NCBI GenBank assembly: GCA_013397075.1
Contig: VWZS01000496.1
Span: 868,001-932,000 of the forward strand
Reading direction: 5' to 3'
Source: Rhabdornis inornatus
Taxonomy: Eukaryota > Chordata > Aves > Passeriformes > Rhabdornithidae
DNA: 64,000 nt
Shown piece after piece: positions 38,252 through 49,614 of the stretch; the stretch's first letter is position 1, and every line of letters begins with the position of its first letter. Under the pieces are notes generated by a model that saw nothing but the letters and a program-made list of their open reading frames with translations, had not been told where the DNA came from and did no database searches. A program made the translations under genes and the position numbers.

Positions 38252-38335
38252 TTTAGGTTGCCCTGTGCTGAGTCAGGAGTTGGACTCAACAATCCTCATG
38301 AGTCCCTTCCAACAAAGGAGCCTTTATGATTTTGT
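38252..38335 (+). mobile_element. CR1 LINE 3' end fragment, forward
   Basis: A CR1 tail with 'GTCAGGAGTTGGACTCAACA', 'ATCCTCATGAGTCCCTTCCA' and 'GCCTTTATGATTTT'. It is short and diverged, with the same subfamily signature as its neighbours. Confidence 0.8.
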
Positions 38336-38666
38336 CAAACTATGTCCCTGAACTTTAAGTCGCTCATCCAGTTTCTACCCAATTGTATATATGTCTGTTC
38401 AATAGCAAATGGGGACTACAGAGTCCAGTCTCAATACAGATTAAGATATTAACTTTTCATAAATTTTCTCTAATTAATGAATTTTACTTTGAAAATGATG
38501 GAAAATATAAGAAATATTTCACAGATTTTCTCAGTACATTTTTAGATGCATTTTCTTCTAAGTTGCTAAAACTGGTTGCAGTGCTGCTTCATGTTAATTT
38601 TGCTTTTGGTAGTTTTGATCCAGGTTAGTGATAATTTGGATTTTCTACTGGGGATAATGTGATCAC

Positions 38667-38970
38667 AAACAGAGAGAGGCACTGCTCTCCACTGTGATGA
38701 CAGTGACAGGACCCCAGGGAATGGCCTGAAGTTCTGTCAGAGGAGGTTTAGGTTGGATATCAGGAAAAGGTTCTTCACCCAGGGCCTGGTTGGGCACTGG
38801 AACAGGCTGCCCAGGGAAGTGGTCACAGCAGCAAGCCTGACAGAGCTCAAGAGTCTGGACAACGCTCTTGGGCACACAGCAGGACTCTGGGGATGGTGCT
38901 GTGCAGGGCTAAGACCTGGAAATTTGAAGATCCGTGTGTGTCCTTTCCATCTCAGAATATTCTATTATAT
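38667..38970 (+). mobile_element. CR1 LINE 3' end, forward, passerine-type
   Basis: About 300 bp of CR1. It shows 'GACCCCAGGGAATGGCCTGA', 'GGTTTAGGTTGGATATCAGG', 'AAAAGGTTCTTCACCCAGGG', 'CACTGGAACAGGCTGCCCAG', 'GTGGTCACAGCAGCAAGCCT', then a partly decayed end 'GTGTGTCCTTTCCATCTCAG' and 'AATATTCTATTATATG'. This layout matches a CR1 subfamily I associate with songbird genomes. Confidence 0.9.
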
Positions 38971-39517
38971 GAAAAATTAAATATACCCCTATATATAATG
39001 GTACAGATTTTGATAATACTCTATCACTAGGACAAAAATAAAATTAAGTAATAGATGTTTCCTTTCAACTATCACAGTGTATTAACTGAACTGATGTATT
39101 CCTAGCAGCTGTGTCTGAAGTTGGAACTACTGCTGAATGGCCCATGTCCCCCAGCATTCATGACAGAAACAAAAAGGACAAACCCATGGCAGAAGTGAAA
39201 ATGAGCAGGAAAAGGGTAAATGAGTTGGGTGAATGGCGCCTCTACAACTAAGCTCGTGTCTTCCAACCTTCTGCCCTGCCTCTCTTGCATTAATCCCATT
39301 TCTGCTGGGAATGGACTTGCAAAACCACCCAACTCTGCCTTCAGTGAGCTGTTGCCTGCCACCAAAACCTGCACTGCTCAGAAACAGCCTGGGTTTAAAT
39401 TTCTGGCGCTCAAACACCTCCATCCTGAAGTCCATGCATGAGATAACACTTCTCATTAACTGCACAGCAATGAGCCACGTGCACAGTAATCTTTAATTGA
39501 AACACATACAAACAGGT

Positions 39518-39640
39518 CAGAGACAGTGGGCTCTTTCACAAGGCACTGAAGTATGGAACCTGCCTTAGCAGGGAGCTTGGACTAGATGAACTCCAGAGGC
39601 CCCTTCCAACGTCAACTACACTGTCATTCTGTGAATCCTG
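39518..39640 (+). mobile_element. CR1 LINE 3' end, forward
   Basis: A CR1 tail ending 'GGAGCTTGGACTAGATGAAC', 'TCCAGAGGCCCCTTCCAACG', 'TCAACTACACTGTCATTCTG', 'TGAATC'. The 'CTCCAGAGG' form differs from the subfamily of the three copies upstream, so this is a separate insertion. Confidence 0.87.
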
Positions 39641-41260
39641 CATATTTATGAAGCAGGAAAAAATCAGGCTGAGGATCTACTCTGAGCTCTGACAGAGAGC
39701 AGGCAGCTGTGTTTGCTCCAGAGGTAACTGGGTCATGAGTCCCGCTCTGCTCCTTGCTATCTCTTGGGAATAAAGAGCTTCCTTCAGCCTTGAAATCCAT
39801 GATGACAGCCCTTGACTGCTGGCCAGCAAGTCACATGAATGAAAGCAGAACTTCTCTCACTCCCAGCTCCTTTTTCCAAAGTGAACCTCTCTATGGCAGA
39901 CCTAGGTCCAGACCAAAGCTGGCATTAGCCCCCTGTGCTCCCCTAACTGGAACGAAATCATCATCTAATATCCTTCAGAAAACTGTGCACCCAAAATAGT
40001 GAGCAGAAATCAAACATCAACCCTACAAAGCCATTAGCAGAGATTTTATAATGGGAAACAGTGGTGTATCAAGCCTAAAAATAGGGCGCAAGAAAATGCT
40101 TAGAAAATGGAGAAAAAAAACCCTGCCCCATAATGAGGTGAGAGCACATCCAGGATGCAGTCTGCAAAGTGACCCAGGTCAGAGGACAAAGGGATAGGGT
40201 CTGGTTAGCAGCAGAGAGACAACGAGAGCCACAATGGTGGTCCCGCAGGTCACACACCTCCAGAAATAAACCTGCCACACAGGGACTCTGCTGGCCTTAG
40301 GAAACTCATGGGGATGGCCAGTAAAATGGAGCAGACCTCAGATAAGGAAAGATCTGCTCAAGCAGAGGTCATAGGCTACAATTTAGCTCAGAGAAAACCT
40401 GTCATGTAATAAGGAAAAGGCAAGCAATTAACAAAAGGTATTCATTTCTAAAAGGTCAGGCACTACAAGGGACTTTTCACAGAAAGGACTTCAGAAAGCA
40501 ACAGGGAAACTGTACACTCACTGGTGAGCCAGGATAATGGGATGCATTGTATTAAGGGAAGGCATCCTGGCTGCAACAGAAAAGGTACTGTAACAAGAAC
40601 CACCCAGGAAAAAACTAGAATCCAAGCCCAGCATTTTATGGGAGGGAAATCAAAGAAGCAGAATAAGGCAATAAACATCAGTGGCTAAAAATTGCACATG
40701 GTAGGCATGAGAGTTAGAAAAACTCATTTATATCTTTGAATACAGGAGGATTTAAACTACAATGTGAATTTGGTATTTAGGGCATCGTGAGTGGTGGAAG
40801 AAAGATGACAGGCACTGCAAAGATGCCAAGATAATTCTTGGGTATTTCTTTTGGGACTAAATGAATGCAAGGAGGTTTTTAAGGGAGGATTCTTCTGTGT
40901 GGGCTGATGCTACATGCACATAAAGACAGAAAGAGATTACTACATTTTAATTTATCATTGTTTTATATATAAAATTACCGTTTAAATTGTCTGGATTTTT
41001 AATCAATGGAAATTTCAAGTGCTTAAATAGAAAGTAAACAGAAGTGTTATCTAAAGAATTAGACAGACCTAAAGAACTTTCACTGCATTGCTCCCTTCTG
41101 AAAAGCTGCATAGACATTGCCATAATTCTGCAATCACCAGATACCTATCATACAAAATTATCAAATGATGATGTGGGTTGGGTGCTATCCAGAAAAAAAA
41201 AAAATTCAACCTCTGATGTGTTTTAATTAGAATCAAAAAATTTAATTTTGAGTTTCTTAC

Positions 41261-41261
<1 letters not shown>

Positions 41262-41315
<54 letters not shown>
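41262..41315 (+). repeat. Poly-A run of 54 bases
   Basis: Uninterrupted A from 41,262 to 41,315, followed by TTAAAAAATGC and a C-rich tract (CCCCACCCCC, CCCCCCC). No AATAAA-type signal is placed just upstream. Length in a homopolymer this long is unreliable. Confidence 0.95.
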
Positions 41316-41317
<2 letters not shown>

Positions 41318-42446
41318 AAAAAATGCACAAACCCCACCCCCATCATCCCCCCCAAAATGAGATATTTTGAAAGTTAAGAGGCCTGGGTCTATGTCTAAGA
41401 GAACTCATGTGCCTGAAATGCCACACACATAAGTCCAAATCTGCAAGGCTGGAAACTCCTCCTCGACACATCCAAAGGCAGGGCAAGCTGATTTTTCACT
41501 TCCATTTCCCAGCTGTCCATGGCTGATGTGGGAAAGCACCTTTGCCTTCCACATGTAGTGGGAACAGCTGTGTGTGCTTGTTTGTAGCTTGTGTCCTTTG
41601 TGAGTGTGGCTACCCAGTGCTTTACTCAGTGTCGCCCAGCAGATCTGAGAAGTTTCCATTTGAAGAGTTCCCTTCCCTGTTTTCTAAGAAACAACAACTC
41701 TGTGACCATAGAGACCTTTCTGAATCCTTGTCACATTTGTTGGATACAGTCATCTCACAAGCCTGGGATGCCTTTCCACAAACTCTGCAGCTCAGTCCAG
41801 CTACAGTGACGGCACAACCAGGATACTTTAGGGATGGCCATGCAGAGACCCCCTGTGCAAAAAAAGATGGCCAACATCTTCAGATTGGGGCCACCTGAAC
41901 GAGTGACAAGGTGAGTTTTACACCAATAGATCCAAAAGAAAACCATGGGTGCAAATCCCTCTTCCTCAGAGGCTCAAGCAGCTGCAAGTCCAGCCCTGGT
42001 GTTTGCACAGATAGCTCTGCTTGTGTTCGCGAGGGAGAGACGCACTGAAAATCGTATTTAGGATCTGGACTTCAAATCCCAAGTGAAAAGCCCTGAAGAA
42101 GAAATCTGCCCCAGAGGGGCGTGGGGATTTCAGACCCATCGTCATCTGCAGCACTCTGTGTCCTGCACACACATGTACAGCTCCCAGTGCTTTAATCCTT
42201 GCCTTCAGCCCACAGTGACCATGCCAGAGAACATTTTTCTGCCTGCTTTCCAAATCCCATTCTCTGTGAAGGGATGTAGCTGCAAAGCAGCAGGTCAGAT
42301 CCAAATCCTACTTAAATACATTCATTTTGATTGATAATCACTGAGGAATTTGCCAACAACGTGGAGTGCTGTTTTCAAAGTAAAAAGGAAGTCATAATTG
42401 GAAATGTGATGATGTTACATTTAACCCTGTTCCCAGTAAAGTCCAC

Positions 42447-42502
42447 AAAGTCTTTCACCCAGATCAATAAGTGAAACATTATTGATCTGGGTGAAAGACT
42501 TT
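42447..42502. repeat. Perfect inverted repeat (24-bp arms, 8-nt loop)
   Basis: The left arm at 42,447-42,470 starts AAAGTCTTTCACCC and ends GATCAATAA. The right arm at 42,479-42,502 is its exact reverse complement. The loop is GTGAAACA. There is no mismatch over 24 pairs, which is unusual in neutral intron sequence. No coding role is apparent. Confidence 0.97.
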
Positions 42503-43405
42503 CATCAGCATTCATTTCTTAATTCTGTCAAGTTTTCATCTTAGCAATTGGCTTATCACAATCAGAAAGTTCAGCCTTTCCCTTGCTTGCCTGAGGTTAC
42601 AATTTCCCATCATCTGAAATGCAATTATGTCTCTGAGCTCGCTTTAATACCAAGAAACAAAGTAGATTTTTATTTTCTTGGAGTGTGTCTAAATTAATGG
42701 ATATTCTTTATTGCTCCGTTCTACCGTAAGCAGCTCCAAAATCTTAAGAATCAACTTTTAAAAAAAGTACTGGACTCTATATCTGTTACTGTTCTGCACG
42801 CCCTGGCTGCTTGATGATCACTTCTAGCACCTCTACTAGTTACCCAAACCATATTCCTGCTAGTCCTCTCATCTTTAGGGCATTCTTTTTTGGAGAGCAG
42901 TGACCCAATACCAGAAGCTGTCACTGTGGTGCTATTTCCTGCCCCCAGGTCTGTAGCACCTGCTGGGTGCATCCCTGCTCTGCATCACTCTTCACACTGG
43001 CATCTGCTCCATCTGCATCCTCAAAGGGGGGAGGGAGACAAGCACATTCCCTGGCTTGGAAATGAGCAAATGTTGCAACTGGGGAAAAACAGTGTAAAAG
43101 GAATTTCCATGGCTCATTTGTCTTTCCATTCCCCGGTACAAACAGAGTAATAATAACAACAATGATGCCTGTTTGTTACAGCAACACCAAAAAGCAGAAG
43201 CAAGATAAAATAATATAGAAAGCAGTAGTTCATTTTGCTAGCCAAGCCACAATATATCACCCCCAATCATTAATTAATGTAATTTACCAACTTTCCATTA
43301 ACACTATATGAAATATGTTTTTAAAAGGATTACAAATAATAACTTAAGGACCTTTGGAAAAGCTCTTTCCTTTTTATGTTGTAGTCTACAGCATAAAAAA
43401 AGTCT

Positions 43406-43433
43406 AAAATAATTACTTTAAAATAATTACTTT
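43406..43433. repeat. 14-bp tandem duplication
   Basis: Two exact adjacent copies of AAAATAATTACTTT in an AT-rich tract. Confidence 0.85.
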
Positions 43434-46400
43434 ATATAAAACTGAACTCCTGCTTTTATTTGCTCGGCTTAATTTGGCATTAGAAAGGGATTAGCTCTTG
43501 TTTTATTGCAATCATAGAGTTAATTCAAATATATATAGATACTGATGTTACTGAAGTTCTGCTGCTAAAGTCACACTACCTCAAACAGTGCAAATTAGCT
43601 ATCTTTGGTGTATTTGTCACAGTGTAAGAATTTCTTCTTAGATTCAGTTACACCCATACAAATCTAATTCTGCTTCATCCCCATCAGACACACCAGCACG
43701 TTGCCTCCCTTTTCACATTCAGGCTACACAATTTCTGCAATGAATTATCTCTTGACACTGCATCCACAGCAGAAACGTGTTACATTCACACAAACATGAC
43801 CCCAGAGTCCTCAGCTAGAGTAAAGTAGCTTGCACAGTTCTGCAACTAACAGTTCTATTACCAACAGGAACATTTTTGAGGTATCTACACAACATGCCTT
43901 TAGACTAAGTTCTGAGTTGCTTAATTTGCAAACCACCACCTCATTCAAACAGCAAAGGAGTTTTAGTTCAAAATAAATATTTTGTTCTGAAGCTTTATAT
44001 TTGCCTTTTACAGACAGAAGGGGAAGCAGCAACATCATCTGATAAAATAATGTCTTATTTATAAAAAGAAAGATATTGTACAGCATTTTTCCCAGGTAAT
44101 GTACAGAAATGCCGTTCAGTGAAGGACAGATGAAAATCCAATGCCAATTTCCACACTAACCTCTTTCCCCTGATTTCAACAGGGTGGAAACATGAAGTAT
44201 CTTTATTGTGTCAAGTGAACAGTAGTGTTCACAGGAGATTCTGAAGCACACTATTCCCATCCAGCCCCTGAACATGTTTAGTTCCACACATTCTACACAA
44301 AACATACAATTAATCTAAAATTGCAGCCAAGGCCTGGTGAACATCAAGAACATTTATTTCACTCTGTCTCAAGAGAAGCCTTTATCCCTGTCCCTAACAG
44401 AGAAAAGCCCAGCAAGTCACTGCAATGTGGAGCTTGACAGCCCCCTGGGCAGATGTAGGTCACTCCTCCTCCTCACAAGGGCAAGGAAACCAGGAGTTTC
44501 ATCCGGCTGCAAGCTGCTCCAATTGCCAATAATCCCACCAATTCGAGTCTTTAATAACAACTCCTAAGACGGCAGTGACGCAGGACGCTGTCCCTTGACC
44601 TACATGCCACCAAAGCAAGCCTTGGGCTCTTGGGCCATCACAGACACAGCTGTCCAAGGACCCAGCTCATGCCACGACACCTTCTAGCACATCCCCTTCC
44701 TGCTGGCTGCCTGGCTCTGAGGCTCTTTGCACTCACAGTCCTCTCACCTTAAGCACCTGAGGCTCCCTTCCGCTACCCACACTGGATGGTCAATAGGTAC
44801 GGGTTTGGTCCTTGCACCAATGGCTGCTCTTGGGGCAGCTGGCTTTATGTAGAAGCAGGACAAATTATGCATAGCCAAATCAGGGGGACCATGGGATGCA
44901 GGGATGTGTCCACACACAGCCAGCAAGGAGCCCAATAAGCACATGCAGCGCCACCAAGCCCACACACAGTTTAAGAACAGAGGATGAGCTATGGCCATGA
45001 GGTGCTGGGCTCATCCAGAGCAGGATAATACCCCATGGTCAAGCTATTTGCAACCAGGTCCATTTACTTCTAATTTAGCTCTATTTTCCCACAAAAGCTC
45101 CTCCCTGACTCCCCTTGATGTCTCCTTCTCCCAACTTCAATCCTTCTCCTGGACATCTCCCTTCTCCTGCACAGAGTTTCTCCAAACATTCCTTCCATCA
45201 TGCTGCTCGAGGAAGTCTCTCCCTTACTGTTTCCCTGGGAGCTCTGTTCACCTTCCCCACTGCTGACCATGTACCAAAGGAGCATCAGAGCACAGTCTGG
45301 CACTGCTCTACTCCCAGAGCATCACACAAAAATAAGTTTTAATTAAAGAGGAGCCCAGCTTTAGTTTAATGCAATACACAGAAAGAACAAGTGATCCATG
45401 CTACCACAGCACACTTCCAGTGTTTATTTACAAAACAGAAGATAAACAAAGATAAATCTCCTCCCAGTCCAAATACTCCTAAAGTAAATGATGACTCAGA
45501 TGGTAAATACCCTTTCTATCACATCCCACTTCTCTTGACAAAGAGTTGGAGTGTCAGCCCTGCTCTCAATGAATTAAAGAAGGACAATTCTGCTTTGTAA
45601 TGAATGAAAACAACATTCTCGCCTGTACGACTTGTTTTTCTGTACTGCTAAGTAATATCATTATCTGGACTTTAAACTTCTTCATTTTAATAGTGTTTCT
45701 ACAGAAACAGGCCTGAATTTCAAAAAGTTATTTTGCTTTTTGAGATGGTCTCTTAAAATACAGATGTGATTGTTGTTGGAATTTTAGAAATAGCACTGAG
45801 AGAGGTACCTAAGGAAAACACAGTCTAATGAAGTTACACTGATCAAGCTGGAAGCAGCGAATATTAATTTCATATTCAAAGCACAATATGCAATTCCATT
45901 AAAAGACTGGTGGGTTCCTCAGGGTATGAAAAATTATATGATGCAATTGAATTATCTCAGCAATACAGTTACTTACACAAGAGCTAGGAAAAGCACATAG
46001 TAATGGCTAACGTGTTAAATAAGTAGAGAACTAGGAACAATTCCTTAATACAATCCAATGCTTACCTCTGTAGTAATTTTAGCTACAACTGTCACTGGGG
46101 CTGTGGAAAATGTGACATCTTGTGGAAATGCTTCTATGACAACGAGCTAGCTCACCCAGCCAATGAGACCTTGGGTGCCGAAAGCAGAAAACTGAATTAG
46201 CCACCATGACTTGCAGAAATCCTTAATTTGACCTAGCTTCCAGACTCATTCACTCTGACAACATTTTTCATACTATCAATCACAAATCAGTCCCAACTCC
46301 TAAAGTGATTCTGTTAGCAACATTTGCTGTATCACTAAGCATTAGAAATTCTGCTGTCTCAATTTTAGTTCCTCTTCCAACGCTGAGCTGAAACAGAGTT

Positions 46401-48406
46401 GAAGACTCTGGTCTGAATTTCAGTCTGGCACAGAACAACAACTTCCACTTATGCTCCAAGCCATACAAGGTTGATGACCCCCCTCATGTCCCAGGTTCCC
46501 TGTCTGACACCCTGCTAGAGCCCAGGGCAGACAGGTTTTAATGCCTTGCATTGCACCACTGAGCTGATAACAACAATGCTTTCAGGCACCTTCCTATTTC
46601 CACAGCACTGTAAGACTGACACGGCATCTTTCCAGTGGCAGCTGTAATCTTCAAAGGAACAAGTTTTCAGTTCTTCCCTCTGTGTAAATATGAGCTTTAT
46701 ACAAATAGAGAGATCAGGTAACAATTCAGCCTTCCATTGTTTGCTACAGTTTCCTGAAATGCTACTGTCAATAGCAATGCAAATTTTATCAGAAGGGTTA
46801 GTAATCCCCAAACAAAATCACTCAGTGAGAGCACTGTATATGAAACAATGTGCAAATGTATTTTATTCAAAGCAAAGATGTAACATTTAACAGTTTAAGC
46901 ATTTCTCTTGGGCAAAAATTAACAATGTGTGGTATTGCATAATAAAAATGAAACATCTTTAATCTCTAGCTTTAAAATTAGGCACTGGAAGAAGAAATTA
47001 TCTTCCTGTTTTTTTTCAAAATGTTATAAAACTCTTACTTCCAGATGCTGATTACACAAGTTCAGGATATAATCAAATGTTAAATAAATGTGCAAACTGT
47101 ATCTTTAATGTAGACTCCTATCAAAAGTTTACAGACTAAGTGAAAAACAAAGGAAGAAGAAGAAAAACAAAAACAAAAGCTGCCTCTTTTAGGGGAAGAT
47201 TTGCAAAACAATAGAAAACCCCTGCATACAAATACCTGGGAACTGCTGGCCAACACAGATGTGGTACTGAGGAAAGAAAAGGACCAGGGTCAAAAAACAA
47301 ACCCCACCAACTACTATTTAGTAGTAGGAGAACAACAACATGCTCTCTAGAGTGGAGAAATAGCAGGAGATCTCTGCCTGATCTTGGGCCCTGCTATCCA
47401 CACAAAATAGGCCTTTCTTCATATTATTTTCTTGGGAAAATGTAACTTTGCAAGGAATACCTGCTGTCAGTTCTTCCTCTTAACCAAAATAATAAAAAGT
47501 GCCCCAAGGACTAGCTAACCATTTGGAAAAAAAAATAGTAATACTGTGTCATTCTACAATTGACATATAAAAATATAGAATTTCTTTGATAAATATTCTT
47601 TTGTCAAGATAGTGTCATGGAGGTTTTCTATACCTAATATATCATCTTGATTTAGAAATACACCACTAACACAAGGCCATTCAGTATGGCTCTTCAGAAA
47701 GCAGCAGAATCCCTGCACTTCTAGTTCAAGAATACTTCCTACTGCACTTCACAATTTGCTTCTTTTAAATCTACATTTAACTTTCTTTCCAAATGCAGGT
47801 CAAATCTGCCACCTAATTCCTGCCTTCAGCCCCATTACTGACAGTCTGCTAGACTGTGCTAGACTGCTAGAGTGGTTATATCCATACGGGTGTAATCAAC
47901 ACTTATTTACAAATTGATTAGGTTAATTTCAGCTGTGAGTTCCACTTAGCATCAGGAAAGGGTAAAGGAAAATTGCTAGAAGTCATCTCCTTGTGCTCCA
48001 GACAGCAGCCAAAGTGTCCAACTCTACAGCACTATAACAGTAGTCTCCTAAGATGCTCCAGCAGACTGACAGATTTCCCACTTCCAAATTTGATCCGTTA
48101 ATAATTACCAGAAATTGGAAAAAGACAGAAAATAAACTCATCATTATCACTCTGAAACCTACTGAGATGGAGTTTTCCATTCATTTTGTATGTTCTATTT
48201 TCAATCAGTGAGATTACATTAGCACAAAGGTTGAATTATAACAATCACTTTAAAGTTTATTATTCTACTCACACAGTAAGATTTAATTAATTTTATTTAA
48301 AGTACTGATCCAAAACCTTTCAAACACACTCAGACCTACTCAAAAGCCTTAATACTTATATATGCTAAACCTCAACTTTGGCACGTATCAATCCATTTAT
48401 TGGTTG

Positions 48407-48432
48407 TATGATTATGTAAGGACATAATCATA
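48407..48432. repeat. Short perfect inverted repeat (11-bp arms)
   Basis: TATGATTATGT and its reverse complement ACATAATCATA are separated by AAGG. It lies in AT-rich intron sequence, where short palindromes of this kind are less surprising than the one at 42.45 kb. Confidence 0.85.
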
Positions 48433-49104
48433 AAATTTAATAAAAGAAAGTTTGCTTTTTTAAACTTGAAATTGCTCTGTCTTTAAATACAAGCTCCTTT
48501 TTCTCAGTATGCTTTGCTATCATTTTACAGACAGTTTTATGCTACTGAGATTATACCTCTCCTATCTAGGAATTTCTTATATATTTTACATTCACTTAAA
48601 AATAAAATAACAGTCCCAAGATTCAACTTCAAATCAAGACACTATTTCAAAATTGGCCTAGCTATAATAACAACATATTAAATTATAATGAGAAGCTGTA
48701 TACTCTGATGTGCAGCAAATCCACAGATTATTAGAAATTTATTCTCAGGTCAGCTGTACAAGAGATTAAATCTTTTAATTATCTGTCACAGAATGGGAGT
48801 TAGGAGCCTCGAATTCATTCAGCTGTTCAGTTTGTGACCTCTAGAAATAAATCTGACCTCTTACAAAGCCCATGTAAGCACCACACACACTCTAAGGCAT
48901 AGCTATGGTTTTAAAGGCACCATGTAACTCTGGTGTAACATTGTGCTTAAGAACAACTGAGCTTCCACTGGAAATGTATGTGAGCCTGTGTTTTTTGGAA
49001 GCACTGCACAGGAGTCCCAGAAGCATTGTCCTGCTGTCCTGCTTGAGCTTGAAATGTAATTTCAATCATGCCGAAGTCAAGTTTAGCACTCCCATGCACT
49101 AAAT

Positions 49105-49565
49105 TTAGAATCAGAATAATTTCGGTTGGAAGGCACCTCTGTAGGTCATTCAGTCCAGCCTCCTCCTCAGGACAGATCCCACCAGATCAGGTTGCCCAGG
49201 GCCTCATCCTGTCCAAATCTCAAACCTCCAAGGATGTAAGGCTGCCACTTTCCCTGCTCCAGTGCTTTACAATCCTCTTGGGAATTTTGTTTCCTCTTGT
49301 ACCTAATCAGAACTTGCCATGTTGGAAGCTGCCATGGGATTGACTCCTGTCCTTTTGCCACACACCTCTGAGCAGAGCCTGGGTCCATCCTCTCTCCAGC
49401 CCAGCAGTGGCACATGAAGACACCAATGTTCTCCCTCAGCCTCCCAAAGGAGCCTAGCTCCTGCAGACCCTCCTCGTACCTCCAGCCTCTGCCCATCCAG
49501 CTTGTCCACAGCCCAGATCCACTTCTTCCCAGTGCCAGGACCCTGGCATGACAGCAAAGCACATC
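49105..49565 (-). mobile_element. CR1 LINE, 5'-truncated copy, reverse
   Basis: A reverse CR1 of about 460 bp. The plus strand reads 'AGAATCAGAATAATTTCGGT', 'TGGAAGGCACCTCTGTAGGT', 'CAGGTTGCCCAGGGCCTCAT', 'CTCCAGTGCTTTACAATCCT' and then a more 5' part of the element with 'TCCATCCTCTCTCCAGCCCA' and 'CTCCCTCAGCCTCCCAAAGG'. The 149- and 84-codon open frames on the minus strand here are repeat shadows. Confidence 0.85.
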
Positions 49566-49614
49566 TCTACAAAATCCCTCTCTAATATGAACACCATCAC
49601 AGATGAGTGAGGAC

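Larger units (their letters stand above)
39645..49100. other. Intronic sequence with poly-A run and perfect hairpin
   Basis: This stretch holds the A54 run (41,262) and the 24-bp-arm hairpin (42,447), listed separately. 44.4-45.3 kb is somewhat richer in G+C. The segment 39.66-40.7 kb has a moderately GC, mosaic look with an AATAAAG near 39,768 and could be an old LTR, but I could not find paired ends or a target-site duplication. The rest is AT-rich and featureless. Confidence 0.55.

Noticed and set aside
39660..40320. Possible solo LTR (GC-richer mosaic with AATAAAG near 39,768)
   Set aside because: No TG...CA ends, target-site duplication or primer-binding site could be found, so it is not listed as a mobile element.
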